Assembly: GCA_963763205.1 (NCBI GenBank) | Contig: CAVXNQ010000021.1 | Span: forward strand, 186,001-250,000 | Length of the DNA stretch: 64,000 nt | Direction: 5' to 3' | Origin: DDH964 sp963763205 | GTDB taxonomy: Bacteria > Desulfobacterota > Desulfuromonadia > Desulfuromonadales > DDH964 | Shown here: in pieces, positions 44,695 through 53,816 of the stretch | How positions within the stretch are numbered: the stretch's first letter is position 1 | Layout of the letters: each line of letters begins with the position of its first letter | Notes under the pieces: generated by a model | Database searches by the model: none | Told to the model about the DNA's origin: nothing | Seen by the model: the letters and a program-made list of their open reading frames with translations, nothing else | Position numbers and translations under genes: made by a program

Positions 44695-45066
44695 GTGAAG
44701 GTGGAGATCCCGGATAAGCTCTATTTCAAAATCGGGGAAGTCGCCGAACTGACCGGTGTCAAACCCCACGTCCTGCGGTACTGGGAGTCTGAATTCGGTC
44801 CGTTTCGGCCGGCCAAGAGCCGTTCCCGGCAGCGTCTTTACCGACAAAAGGACATCGAGCTGGTCCTGCGTCTCAAGGATCTGCTCTACAACCAGGGCTT
44901 CACCATCGCCGGTGCCAAGAAGAAGCTGCGAGAGCCGGAAATTGCGGCTGCCGCCGGTGCCGGTCAGCTCGACCTGCCGCTGGAAAAAACCGTTGAGCGT
45001 CGCCTTTTGGATGAAGTTCGCGGTGACCTGCTGCGCCTGCGCGCGCTTCTTGATCGCTCCCACTGA
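44695..45066 (+). CDS. MerR-family transcriptional regulator
   Basis: The 123-residue protein has a MerR winged-helix domain: YFKIGEVAELTGVKPHVLRY, WESEFGPFRPAKSRSRQRLY and DIELVLRLKDLLYNQGFTI. It has only a short C-terminal helix, with no Cys-rich effector domain. The start is GTG behind gggggg. This gene routinely follows ihfA in related bacteria; its targets are unknown. Confidence 0.88.
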   Translation: MKVEIPDKLYFKIGEVAELTGVKPHVLRYWESEFGPFRPAKSRSRQRLYRQKDIELVLRLKDLLYNQGFTIAGAKKKLREPEIAAAAGAGQLDLPLEKTVERRLLDEVRGDLLRLRALLDRSH

Positions 45067-45093
45067 AGCTTTACTCCCTCCAATGAGGTCCCG

Positions 45094-45873
45094 TTGCTGA
45101 TCCTGGTGACAAACGACGATGGGATCAACTCGCCGGGAATCACAGTGCTGGCTGCTGCCCTTTCCGCTATGGGACGGGTGGTGATTGTCGCTCCCGACCG
45201 GGAACGGAGTGCGGTTGGGCACTCCCTGACCCTGCACGCGCCGCTGCGTGCGGACGAACTTCGCCGTGATGTCTTTGCCGTCGACGGGACTCCTACCGAC
45301 TGCGTGAATCTTGGAATCCACGGCCTGCTGGCACAAACTCCCGACCTGGTCGTCTCCGGCATCAACCGCGGCGGCAACCTCGGTGACGACATCACCTATT
45401 CAGGGACGGTTGCCGCAGCCATGGAAGCGACCCTGATGGGCGTTCCGTCTTTTGCTGTTTCGCTGGAAGGGACCAGCTTCCAGGCTGAGGACTTTAACAT
45501 TGCCGGCTCCTTTTCCCGGACTCTCGCCGAAATTGTCCATCGCAACGGCCTTCCGCCCGACACCTTTCTGAACGTCAATGTTCCCGCCGGGCAGCCCCGG
45601 GGCGCCTGTCTCACCCGCCAAGGGAAACGCCGATACAGTGAACTCGTCGTCGAGAAACTCGATCCCCGTGGCCGCAAGTATTACTGGATCGGCGGTGGCG
45701 ACATCGGCTTTCAGAATCTCCCCGGAACCGACTTCCATGCCATTCACCGTGGGCTGATATCCATCACCCCCCTGCATTTCGACCTGACCAACGACAAGTC
45801 CTTCGCCACCCTTGGGCAATGGGCGCTGGATTCGCTCCTCTTGCCGCCGGACCCTGGCGGCAAGAGGAACTGA
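45094..45873 (+). CDS. surE: 5'-nucleotidase SurE
   Basis: SurE dephosphorylates nucleoside monophosphates in stationary phase. The 259-residue protein has the metal site ILVTNDDGINSPGI, APDRERSAVGHSLT, TPTDCVNLGI and VVSGINRGGNLGDDITYSGT. The start is TTG with gaggt upstream. It begins the surE-pcm-nlpD-rpoS stress block. Confidence 0.95.
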   Translation: MLILVTNDDGINSPGITVLAAALSAMGRVVIVAPDRERSAVGHSLTLHAPLRADELRRDVFAVDGTPTDCVNLGIHGLLAQTPDLVVSGINRGGNLGDDITYSGTVAAAMEATLMGVPSFAVSLEGTSFQAEDFNIAGSFSRTLAEIVHRNGLPPDTFLNVNVPAGQPRGACLTRQGKRRYSELVVEKLDPRGRKYYWIGGGDIGFQNLPGTDFHAIHRGLISITPLHFDLTNDKSFATLGQWALDSLLLPPDPGGKRN

Positions 45874-45881
45874 GCGCCACC

Positions 45882-46535
45882 ATGGACTTTGCAATTGCCC
45901 GACGGCGCATGGTTGAGCAGGAGGTCCATGGCCGTGGCATCTGCAACCCGCTGGTCCTTGATGCCATGCGCAAGGTACCCCGCCATCTGTTTGTCGAGGA
46001 GGCCCTGCGCAGCCAGGCCTACAGTGACTTCCCCCTACCCATCGGTGAGAGACAGACCATCTCCCAGCCTTACATGGTGGGGTACATGACCGATGGCCTG
46101 CAACTTTGCGGAGGAGAACGAATTCTGGAAATCGGCACCGGTTCCGGTTATCAGGCTGCGGTTCTGGCGCAGATTGCCGGCCAGGTTTTTTCGATTGAAC
46201 GCCATCCTGCCCTGGCGCGGAAAGCCCGGCGCTGTCTCGATGCCTGCGGGTGCAGGGGAGTAATCATAAAGGTTAGCGACGGGACGACCGGCTGGCCCGA
46301 AGAAGCCCCCTTTGACGCCATTATGGTGACCGCCGGAGCACCCTCCATCCCCCCTGAATACCAGCAGCAATTGAAAGTCGGTGGGCGCTTGATCATTCCG
46401 GTGGGTGACCGCTCCAGCCAGGTTCTGATCCGGGTGACCCGGCTGGCCGGTGACGAGTTCCGGCAGGAACGTCTGCTCGATTGCCGGTTCGTGCCCTTGA
46501 TCGGCCGGCATGGCTGGGCCTTGGAGGACCGTTGA
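45882..46535 (+). CDS. pcm: protein-L-isoaspartate O-methyltransferase
   Basis: Pcm repairs isoaspartyl damage with SAM. The 217-residue protein has the motifs PRHLFVEEALRSQAY, the substrate loop ERQTISQPYMVGYM, the SAM motif RILEIGTGSGYQAAVLAQI and FDAIMVTAGAPSIPPEY. It begins 8 bases after surE. The upstream in-frame ATG at 45819 lies inside surE and is not needed. Confidence 0.95.
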   Translation: MDFAIARRRMVEQEVHGRGICNPLVLDAMRKVPRHLFVEEALRSQAYSDFPLPIGERQTISQPYMVGYMTDGLQLCGGERILEIGTGSGYQAAVLAQIAGQVFSIERHPALARKARRCLDACGCRGVIIKVSDGTTGWPEEAPFDAIMVTAGAPSIPPEYQQQLKVGGRLIIPVGDRSSQVLIRVTRLAGDEFRQERLLDCRFVPLIGRHGWALEDR

Positions 46536-46735
46536 GGTGAGTGCTCTGCGCCGTTTGCATTACTGGGCTCGGCAAGGGGAAAATGCACGGCCATTTCGGC
46601 TCAGTTCCTGCTGGCTTTTGCCGCGGTTTCGTTTTCCCCCATCCCTCTCGTTGACCAACTTGGTTTTCACTTCGCGCACGTGTGTTCGGGGCTTTCTGGG
46701 TGCCGGTTCCCGGCGCTTTTCTTCTCCTGCAGTTC
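46536..46735 (+). pseudogene. degraded YqaA/DedA-like membrane protein gene
   Basis: Directly after pcm, GTG opens a frame SALRRLHYWARQG, resembling the start of YqaA-family proteins. In another frame the next 50 bases read AQFLLAFAAVSFSPIPLV, the usual first membrane segment of that family. Nothing of the remaining roughly 150 residues is present. In related genomes a YqaA gene occupies this position before nlpD. I read it as a shifted and truncated remnant. Confidence 0.45.
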
Positions 46736-46831
46736 GTTTTCTAGCCCCGCTGCGGTTGACGGGTCAGGAAGAATCCGGGTAACATGGGTTCGCCCCCGAC
46801 CTAAAATCCATCATGCCCCCAAACGGTAGGA

Positions 46832-47617
46832 ATGATGCCGGCACGGATTCTGCTTATCTTCTTTTCTCTTCTGTTTTTGCCTGCCTGCGTCACTGGAGGC
46901 GGAGTTTATCATAAAGTATTGCCGGGCCAGACCCTGTACAGCATCAGCAGAAGTTACGCGGTTGACGAACGTTACCTCGCCCGCATCAATGGCATCGACG
47001 ATCCGACGCAATTGAAAGCCGGTCAACAACTTTATATCCCTGGTGCCACTCGGCGGCGGAACGTTCCTGCCACCGTTGCTGCCGGATCACCTTCAGAGGC
47101 CAGGGCAGTCCCGCCTCGGGAGGCGGTTTCCAGGACTCCGGTAAAAACCGGCGAAGGATCTCCTGCTGCAGTTTCGCCTCCCCCCGTGCCGCCTTCCGCC
47201 GTCGTGGTCAAGGGGGGACGGCATGCCGTCCCGGAAGTGGTGCGAGGCAAATTCATCTGGCCCGTGCAGGGAAAACTGTTAAAACGATTCGGCAGTAATA
47301 GCCATGGCGCGCTGTGCAAAGGACTGGAGATTTCCGCCGTTGCCGGGGCCCCGGTCGTATCGGCCGCCGCCGGAAAAGTTATTTACAGTGGGGATGGGAT
47401 TAATGGATTCGGAAATTTGATTATTGTCCGTCACGATGATTCGTTTTTTACGGTCTACGGGTTCAACCAGAAGAACCTTGTGCCCAGTGGCGCATTTGTC
47501 AGCAAGGGGCAGCAGATTGCCCGCGCAGGGATCCCTCCGAAAGGCGGAGGTGCGCGACTTTACTTTGAAATACGGTACGGGAAGAAGCCCGTGGACCCGA
47601 TTTTTTACTTGCCATAG
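46832..47617 (+). CDS. nlpD: NlpD-like lipoprotein with LysM and degenerate LytM (M23) domains
   Basis: The lipoprotein signal ends in LPAC. A LysM domain follows (YHKVLPGQTLYSISRSYAVD to QLKAGQQLYIPG), then a Pro/Ser/Val linker and a LytM fold (FIWPVQGKLLKRFGSNSHGA; GLEISAVAGAPVVSAAAGKV; GFGNLIIVRHDDSFFTVYG). The zinc ligands of active M23 enzymes are missing: the HxxxD site reads CKGLE and HxH reads RLYFEIR. As with E. coli NlpD it probably activates amidases rather than cutting peptidoglycan. The 261-residue gene lies before rpoS. Confidence 0.85.
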   Translation: MMPARILLIFFSLLFLPACVTGGGVYHKVLPGQTLYSISRSYAVDERYLARINGIDDPTQLKAGQQLYIPGATRRRNVPATVAAGSPSEARAVPPREAVSRTPVKTGEGSPAAVSPPPVPPSAVVVKGGRHAVPEVVRGKFIWPVQGKLLKRFGSNSHGALCKGLEISAVAGAPVVSAAAGKVIYSGDGINGFGNLIIVRHDDSFFTVYGFNQKNLVPSGAFVSKGQQIARAGIPPKGGGARLYFEIRYGKKPVDPIFYLP

Positions 47618-47682
47618 GACAAGCCTTCTCATAGACTTCATGCGATTCTAAAAATGAGGGCGCCAACCCGGGAGCTTTCGAC

Positions 47683-48699
47683 ATGGATGAGATGCTGAAC
47701 GGTTTTGAAAATCAGGAACCGGAGGAGGAAGATCTCGACCTCTCCGGAGGCGATGCCTTTGACAGTCTTGAGGGGGAAACCCTCGAGAATGAAGAAGAGG
47801 AAGCCGAAGAAGAGGAAGAAGATGAAGAGGTCGCCCGGGACAAGGGGGCTCTTGACGATCATTCCGACGATGCCATCAAGCTTTATCTGAAGGAGATCCA
47901 GAAGACCAATCTTCTGACTGCGGAAGATGAGCGGGAACTGGCGCGGCGCATCTCGCAGGGCGATATGGCTGCGCGGGATCGGATGATTGAATCGAACCTG
48001 CGCCTGGTGGTGAAAATTGCCAAACGCTACATGAATCGTGGCCTGCCGTTCCTCGATCTGATCGAGGAAGGTAACATGGGTCTGATCAAGGCGGTCGAAC
48101 GTTTCAAGTTGTCCAAGGAATGCCGGTTTTCCACTTATGCCACCTGGTGGATCCGGCAATCGATCGAGCGCGCGCTGGTCAACCAGAGCCGAACCATTCG
48201 TCTGCCGGTCCATGTTTCCGACGACATCAATAAGTACATCAAGATCAGTCGGGAATTAACTCATCAGTTGAATCGTGAGCCGCAGCCCACGGAGATTGCC
48301 GATGCCATGGGGGTGGATCCGGCTCACATCAGACGACTAATGGTGCTGGTCAAGAAGACCTATTCCATCGAACATCCGATGGGTGAGAATAATGACTACA
48401 GCCTGATTGATACCATTGAGGACACCAACAGTGTCGATCCTGCCGCACTGATCGAGGATCTCAACAAATTCGCCCATGTCAGTGAATGGCTGGAGACCTT
48501 GAGCGATAATGAGCAGGAAATTCTTGCGCTGCGTTTCGGCCTCAATGACCGGGAACCTCAGACCCTGGATACGATCGGTCGGCGTTTCGGCGTGACCAGG
48601 GAGCGCATCCGGCAGATCGAAGCGAAAAGTTTGGAAAAACTGCGTCGGATTATGGAAGAGAAGGAATTCTCCAGCCGGGCGTTCGCTGAACAGAACTAG
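47683..48699 (+). CDS. rpoS: RNA polymerase sigma factor RpoS
   Basis: The 338-residue sigma-70-group factor has an unusually acidic N-terminal stretch (about residues 10-52, with runs of Glu). It then has region 1.2 (DAIKLYLKEIQKTNLLTAED), region 2 (RLVVKIAKRYMNRGLPFLDL; FSTYATWWIRQSIERAL), region 3 and region 4 (FGLNDREPQTLDTIGRRFGV; TRERIRQIEAKSLEKLR). The position behind surE-pcm-nlpD identifies it as the stationary-phase sigma factor. Confidence 0.93.
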   Translation: MDEMLNGFENQEPEEEDLDLSGGDAFDSLEGETLENEEEEAEEEEEDEEVARDKGALDDHSDDAIKLYLKEIQKTNLLTAEDERELARRISQGDMAARDRMIESNLRLVVKIAKRYMNRGLPFLDLIEEGNMGLIKAVERFKLSKECRFSTYATWWIRQSIERALVNQSRTIRLPVHVSDDINKYIKISRELTHQLNREPQPTEIADAMGVDPAHIRRLMVLVKKTYSIEHPMGENNDYSLIDTIEDTNSVDPAALIEDLNKFAHVSEWLETLSDNEQEILALRFGLNDREPQTLDTIGRRFGVTRERIRQIEAKSLEKLRRIMEEKEFSSRAFAEQN

Positions 48700-48717
48700 A
48701 GAGGAGAGGCGCCGGGT

Positions 48718-49233
48718 ATGGATGAATTGAAGCGGATCATTCGCGATATCCCCAACTTCCCCAAAGAAGGAATTGTCTTCAAGGATATTACGACCCTGCT
48801 GGGTGACGCAAAAAGCTTCCATCGGATGATCGACCTGATCGCCCATCGTTATCTGGGGCAGAAGATCGACAAGGTCGTCGGCGTCGAGGCCCGCGGATTC
48901 GTTGTCGGGGCGGCCTTGGCCTACAAACTGGGGGCCGGTATTACGCTAGTGCGTAAGCCGGGAAAACTCCCTTACAAAACCCGGAAAAAAACCTATGCCC
49001 TGGAGTATGGAACCGACACCCTGGAAATCCATGAAGATGCCTTTCATCCCGGCGAAAGGGTTCTGATTGCTGATGACTTGCTGGCTACCGGCGGGACCAT
49101 GGCGGCGGTGGTGGAGCTGGTCGAAGAACTTGGTGCCGAGGTCGTTGAATGCTGTTTTTTGGCCGAACTTGAGTTTCTGGAAGGGCAAAAACGGCTCCCC
49201 GCTGGAAAAGTATTCAGCCTGTTGAAATTCTGA
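48718..49233 (+). CDS. apt: adenine phosphoribosyltransferase
   Basis: Apt salvages adenine to AMP with PRPP. The 171-residue protein has IRDIPNFPKEGIVFKDITTL, the region VVGVEARGFVVGAALAYKLG and the PRPP motif RVLIADDLLATGGTMAAVVE. A gagagg ribosome site precedes the ATG, 18 bases after rpoS. Confidence 0.95.
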   Translation: MDELKRIIRDIPNFPKEGIVFKDITTLLGDAKSFHRMIDLIAHRYLGQKIDKVVGVEARGFVVGAALAYKLGAGITLVRKPGKLPYKTRKKTYALEYGTDTLEIHEDAFHPGERVLIADDLLATGGTMAAVVELVEELGAEVVECCFLAELEFLEGQKRLPAGKVFSLLKF

Positions 49234-49269
49234 CATTTTAGCTCTTAGCCATTGCCTCATTTTGAATAA

Positions 49270-49346
49270 GGCCCCGTAGCTCAGCAGGATAGAGCAACCG
49301 CCTCCTAAGCGGTAGGCCGTGCGTTCGAATCGCGCCGGGGCCGCCA
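49270..49346 (+). tRNA. tRNA-Arg (anticodon CCT)
   Basis: This 77-base cloverleaf has encoded CCA. The acceptor arms ggccccg and cggggcc pair fully. The loop ctCCTaa is closed by accgc/gcggt, and the T arm is gcgttcgaatcgcg-like. It follows apt by 36 bases and may be on the same transcript. Confidence 0.96.
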
Positions 49347-49356
49347 AAAGCAGAAA

Positions 49357-49395
49357 GCCACCCAGCAATTAAGTGCCGGGTGGCTGTCTGTTTTT
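49357..49395 (+). terminator. terminator after tRNA-Arg
   Basis: gccaccc (49357-49363) pairs with gggtggc (49378-49384), followed by tgtctgttttt. Confidence 0.85.
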
Positions 49396-49463
49396 GGAAC
49401 GTCGGAGTTGAATGCGGGCGTTTGCCAGGGCAGGGTAGGAGGCTTGAGTGATGAAATAAATTG

Positions 49464-51377
49464 TCAACGTAAACCGTGGCTGAAGTGCCTCCGTACGGAG
49501 TCCTGGAGCTTTCCGGCCGTGCGAAATGACTCCTGGAGCAAATCCTGCTCATTTCGGGTGAGGGAGTAAGGGTTGATGTAATGAGAGGGGGACTTGCCTT
49601 GGTGAATCAGGCTGATTTCCTGCCGAAGTCGGAAAAAAAAGAAGACCTCCAGCGCAGCCTTGATATGCTCGGCGGTTTCCCGATCGAAGACATTCAGTTT
49701 GACCAGTTCGTCCAACCGTTGGACAGTGGTCGAGGCATAGATTCCCTTTTCGAGCATGAACATGCGGACACAATCCACAATAAAGACGCTCCCAGCCTGT
49801 TTCAAGGAGAGCTCACCTTTATGTTCGCCATCCTTCTCCAGGAGGAACCGGCCCAAAAGACCAACAGGTGGGGCGTGCTTCAGGTCGTTTTCGAGCAGGT
49901 AGTAAAGAAATACGGTATTCCCTTGCAGTTCACGGTAGAGGATTTCACGCAAACCTTGACAGAGTTCCGGATCGCCGACCAAGGGCATGAAATCAAAGAA
50001 GATCGTTGAGTACATTACCTTTTTGGGTTCCGGCACCTGAATCCAGTTTGCGATACGAGCATGCCAATCCTTGAGCCGGCCTCGCCAAAGTGGATTGCTC
50101 GCCATGACATTGCCGTTGCATTTTGGATAGCCAACCTGTTCGAATGCTTCGGTGAGTCGCTCGCTAAAGGGGCCAAAGAAGGCTTCGACCTCATTCAGGC
50201 GGGAATCGGGAAAATCTTCGTAGATGAACCCATTGTCCTGATCTGGTCCCAGCAACATCTCCTTGCGTCCACCACTGCCCATGATCATGAGGCAATATCG
50301 GATATTGGGGGGAGATTTTCCAGCCAGGTTGAATTCATTGAGCACCAGTTCGAAACAACGACGCAGAATGCTATGGTGGATATAGGACAGAACCTCCAAC
50401 GTTTCAAAATGAGAGCGGGCTTCTGCCATGAACGCCGTGGCGATCTGAACGATCTGTGCATTGGCAGAAGCCAACTCGCTGAGAGAACCGGCTTCCTTGA
50501 TGCGGTTGACCAGAAGCATGGAGTTTTGACTCCGGTAACGCATCAGATTCTGAAGTGTCACGATCCCCACGAGCTTTCGCTGGGCGAGAATCGGGAGATG
50601 ACGGATATTGTGGCTAATCATGAAGGCTGCTGCCTCGAACATATAGTTATCCGAGGCCATGGCAAGGGGGTTGGCGGTCATGATATCGGCTGCTGTTAAC
50701 AGGCCGATATCAATAGAATCCTGAGTGAGTACTTTGCCTATCAGGTCGGACTGAGTGATGATCCCGACGGCATTTCTTTCCGCGTCGGTGACAACCATCG
50801 CACCAATGCCGCGTTCCGTCATCCGCCGCGCGACATCGCGCACCGGTGTCTGTGGCGAACATACTTCCAACGGCGATGACATGATCTCGGAAAGACGCTT
50901 TTTAAAGGGAAAGGCCTCAACGGGCGTCAAGGCACTCTGGACGTGGCTCTCGACCATGTCAGAGTAAAGTCTGCGTACTCGGGACAAGATGGCACGGCTG
51001 AAGTGTTCAATGATATGCGGATATCGCCGTGCAATATCGGTTAAGACTTCCTGGGGGATCAGGTAGCACTCGGTAGGATTAACGGTGCGCGCACCAGCGG
51101 TGTAATTGTCGCCCATAAAGATGGGGGTGCCGCCGAAGAAACTCCCTGCCTGGCGGTAATCCATGACCATTTCCAGACCACCGGGAGTCAGGGTGACGAT
51201 TTCCACCAAGCCTTCCTTGATCACGTACAGGAATCCGGTCGGGGGGTCATGATGTTTGAAAATCAGGAAATTTGCCGGGAACGTTTTGACGATTGCTGCG
51301 GTGCTGAGTTCTTGAATTACCGCGTCGGGAAGGTGAACGAAAGGTTCAGTGTTTTTAAGGGTTTGAAACGGGCCCAT
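49464..51377 (-). CDS. DUF294-type nucleotidyltransferase with cyclic-nucleotide-binding and CBS domains
   Basis: The 637-residue protein has an N-terminal cNMP-binding fold (FPANFLIFKHHDPPTGFLYV; VMDYRQAGSFFGGTPIF), a CBS pair (MSSPLEVCSPQTPVRDVARR; ADIMTANPLAMASDNYMFEA), the DUF294 nucleotidyltransferase domain with MIMGSGGRKEMLLGPDQDNG, and a helical C-terminal domain. The start at 51377 has an agggagc ribosome site. Such proteins are regularly encoded beside VC_2705-type symporters, as here, and probably regulate acetate uptake or signalling. The substrate of the transferase is unknown. Confidence 0.88.
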   Translation of the reverse strand: MGPFQTLKNTEPFVHLPDAVIQELSTAAIVKTFPANFLIFKHHDPPTGFLYVIKEGLVEIVTLTPGGLEMVMDYRQAGSFFGGTPIFMGDNYTAGARTVNPTECYLIPQEVLTDIARRYPHIIEHFSRAILSRVRRLYSDMVESHVQSALTPVEAFPFKKRLSEIMSSPLEVCSPQTPVRDVARRMTERGIGAMVVTDAERNAVGIITQSDLIGKVLTQDSIDIGLLTAADIMTANPLAMASDNYMFEAAAFMISHNIRHLPILAQRKLVGIVTLQNLMRYRSQNSMLLVNRIKEAGSLSELASANAQIVQIATAFMAEARSHFETLEVLSYIHHSILRRCFELVLNEFNLAGKSPPNIRYCLMIMGSGGRKEMLLGPDQDNGFIYEDFPDSRLNEVEAFFGPFSERLTEAFEQVGYPKCNGNVMASNPLWRGRLKDWHARIANWIQVPEPKKVMYSTIFFDFMPLVGDPELCQGLREILYRELQGNTVFLYYLLENDLKHAPPVGLLGRFLLEKDGEHKGELSLKQAGSVFIVDCVRMFMLEKGIYASTTVQRLDELVKLNVFDRETAEHIKAALEVFFFFRLRQEISLIHQGKSPSHYINPYSLTRNEQDLLQESFRTAGKLQDSVRRHFSHGLR

Positions 51378-51458
51378 GACTGCTCCCTTAGCCTGGTGCC
51401 GGTTGCCCATAGGAAAGAACGTTGATTGTGGCCATGTGGAGGCCCCCCAAAGAGAAAA

Positions 51459-51836
51459 TTATTCTGAATTTTTGGGGTGTTCGGATTTACGGCCGAGGGT
51501 AAACGGGTGGGCCTGGCGGCTGATGATATAGTCGAGGAGGATTTTCCCCCACAAGGTCAGGCCGGCGATTTCGATCCATTTGGAAAAGGTGTAGAGGCCG
51601 AGGGGGATGGTGACGATGAGCCAAACTGCGATGCCGCCGGCAGCAAGGTTGGAAAGGCCGCTGTAGGGCGCCCAGCGTTTTGGATTTGGGGGAGATTCAC
51701 CGCGCTTGAGGGCCACTTCGGAATAGTCGCGTTTGACAAAAATCCGCCAGGACCTGCGCAGCCAGAAAAACGCCGCGGGAAAGAGCGCCAGATAGAGAAG
51801 CCAGTTGAGGACAAAGCTGATCAGGGAAGTGCCCAT
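51459..51836 (-). CDS. small membrane protein of the symporter cluster
   Basis: The 125-residue protein has two to three membrane segments (LISFVLNWLLYLALFPAAFF; LAAGGIAVWLIVTIPLGLYT; ILLDYIISRQ) with a basic loop containing KRWAPYSGLSN. I start it at the ATG before GTSLISFV. The family is not recognised. It lies between the DUF294 gene and the symporter on the same strand, but a strong terminator separates it from the symporter. Confidence 0.7.
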   Translation of the reverse strand: MGTSLISFVLNWLLYLALFPAAFFWLRRSWRIFVKRDYSEVALKRGESPPNPKRWAPYSGLSNLAAGGIAVWLIVTIPLGLYTFSKWIEIAGLTLWGKILLDYIISRQAHPFTLGRKSEHPKNSE

Positions 51837-51923
51837 TGCAGAACTCCGGTACCGCCCGGCCGGGCCGGGGAAATTTAAAGGACTATATACGGGGAAGTCC
51901 CGGGCAAGCAAGCCCTTTTTGGG

Positions 51924-51954
51924 AAAAAAACCCCGCCAGCGAACTGGCGGGGTT
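51924..51954 (-). terminator. terminator after the symporter operon
   Basis: On the minus strand, aaccccgccag-ttcg-ctggcggggtt is followed by seven T. It ends the DUF4212-symporter transcript. Confidence 0.95.
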
Positions 51955-51995
51955 CCACGAGCAACCAGATTTCAATCCATCCGCTGGGCGATGGC

Positions 51996-53801
51996 TTAGT
52001 GTGCCCCGTCCACCGCCTTGGCGCCGCGGGGGATACGCACGTTTTCAACCATGGCCGCGATGTCGTCGGGCACCTTGGCGGTCATGTTCTTCACGGCAAA
52101 GGCAACCGCGAAGTTGACGATCGCCCCGATGGTCCCGAAGGCGTTCGGCTCGATGCCGAAGAAGAAGTTCTGGCCAAGGCTGCCGACCAGGAATTCGGTG
52201 CCCTTGATGAAGAAGATCCCCTTGTGGGCGAAGACGTAGAACATGGTCACGCCTATACCGGCCAGCATCCCGGCCATGGCGCCTTCCTTGTTCATGGTCT
52301 TGCTGAAAATCCCCATCATCAGTGCCGGGAAGATCGAACTGGCGGCCAGACCGAAGGCGATGGCCACGGTACCGGCAGCGAATCCCGGCGGATGCAGGCC
52401 CAGGAGACCGGCAACGACGATGGCGCAAGCCATGGCAATTTTGCCGGCCATCAGCTCACCCTTCTCGGTGAGGTCGGGCATGAACTTCTCTTTCAGGAGG
52501 TCATGGGAGATCGCCGAGGAGATAGCCAGCAGCAGACCGGCTGCCGTCGAGAGTGCCGCGGCGAGGCCGCCGGCGGCGACCAGGGCGATGACCCAGTTCG
52601 GCAACATGGCGATTTCCGGGTTAGCGAGCACCATGATGTCGGCGTTGACGCTCAGCTCATTGCCCTTCCAGCCCGCGGCGGCCGCTTTGGCCTGGAAGTC
52701 GGCATTCTTGCTGGCATCATTGTAGTATTGGATGCGGCCGTCGCCGTTTTTGTCGGCGAACTTGAGCAGGCCGGTAACTTCCCAGCGCTTCATCCAGTCG
52801 GGACGCTGATCATAAGCGATCTGTGCGTCAGGAGCGAAGACGTCGGCGTTGGTCATGATATTCGGGTTGATGGTCTTGAGCAGGTTCATCTTCGCCATCG
52901 CCGCCACGGCCGGAGCGGTGGTGTAGAGGATGGCGATGAAGACCAGCGCCCAGCCGGCCGAGGCACGAGCGTCCTTGACCTTGGGCACGGTGAAGAAGCG
53001 AACGATAACGTGGGGCAGGCCAGCGGTACCGATCATCAGCGACACGGTATAGACGAACATGTTCAGCGTGCTCAGGCGGGTGGTCGTGGTGTACTGGGAG
53101 AAGCCGAGGTCCTGAACGATCAGGTCGAGCTTGTGGAGCAGGGCCACGCTGCTGCCGGCCATGTCGGAGCCGAGGCCGAGCTGCGGGATCGGGTTGCCGG
53201 TCAGCTGCATGGAGATGAAGATCGCGGGGATGGTGTAGGCGAGGATCAGCACGCAGTACTGGGCGACCTGGGTGTAGGTGATGCCCTTCATGCCGCCGAA
53301 CACCGCGTACATGAAGACGATGGCCATCCCGATGTAGATACCCGTCGAGTTGGAGACACCGAGGAAGCGGGAGAAGGCGACGCCGACACCGGTCATCTGG
53401 CCGATGATGTAGGTCGTCGAGGCGATCAGCAGGCAGATAACCGCGACCGTGCTGGCGGCCTTGGAGTAGTAGCGGGTGCCGAAGAACTGGGGCACGGTGA
53501 ACTTGCCGAACTTCCGCAGGTAGGGCGCGAGCAGCATCGCCAGAAGGACGTAACCACCCGTCCAGCCCATCAGGAAGAGGGCGCCACCGTAGCCCATGTT
53601 GGAAATCAGGCCGGCCATGGAGATGAAGGAGGCCGCCGACATCCAGTCGGCTCCGGTCGCCATCCCGTTCATGACCGGGTGGACCGAGCCGCCGGCGACG
53701 TAGAACTCCTTGGTGCTGCCGGCCCGGGCCCAGATGGCGATGCCGATATAGAGGGCAAAAGTGAGCCCGACGATCAGGTAGGTCGTGAATTGGAGACTCA
53801 T
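51996..53801 (-). CDS. sodium:solute symporter, VC_2705/acetate-permease type
   Basis: The 601-residue protein has about 13 membrane helices of the SSS family: FYVAGGSVHPVMNGMATGAD, WMSAASFISMAGLISNMGYG, FGGMKGITYTQVAQYCVLIL and GGLAAALSTAAGLLLAISSA. It contains a large non-membrane insert near residues 310-395, including an EF-hand-like loop (DKNGDGRIQYYND, 350-362). It pairs with a DUF4212 small subunit upstream. Acetate or another short carboxylate is the likely substrate, by family and context. Confidence 0.9.
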   Translation of the reverse strand: MSLQFTTYLIVGLTFALYIGIAIWARAGSTKEFYVAGGSVHPVMNGMATGADWMSAASFISMAGLISNMGYGGALFLMGWTGGYVLLAMLLAPYLRKFGKFTVPQFFGTRYYSKAASTVAVICLLIASTTYIIGQMTGVGVAFSRFLGVSNSTGIYIGMAIVFMYAVFGGMKGITYTQVAQYCVLILAYTIPAIFISMQLTGNPIPQLGLGSDMAGSSVALLHKLDLIVQDLGFSQYTTTTRLSTLNMFVYTVSLMIGTAGLPHVIVRFFTVPKVKDARASAGWALVFIAILYTTAPAVAAMAKMNLLKTINPNIMTNADVFAPDAQIAYDQRPDWMKRWEVTGLLKFADKNGDGRIQYYNDASKNADFQAKAAAAGWKGNELSVNADIMVLANPEIAMLPNWVIALVAAGGLAAALSTAAGLLLAISSAISHDLLKEKFMPDLTEKGELMAGKIAMACAIVVAGLLGLHPPGFAAGTVAIAFGLAASSIFPALMMGIFSKTMNKEGAMAGMLAGIGVTMFYVFAHKGIFFIKGTEFLVGSLGQNFFFGIEPNAFGTIGAIVNFAVAFAVKNMTAKVPDDIAAMVENVRIPRGAKAVDGAH

Positions 53802-53816
53802 TGTTTTCGCACCTCC

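Noticed and set aside
46832..47617. Active zinc endopeptidase
   Set aside because: The M23 metal ligands are missing, as in NlpD/EnvC-type activators, so catalytic activity is not claimed.
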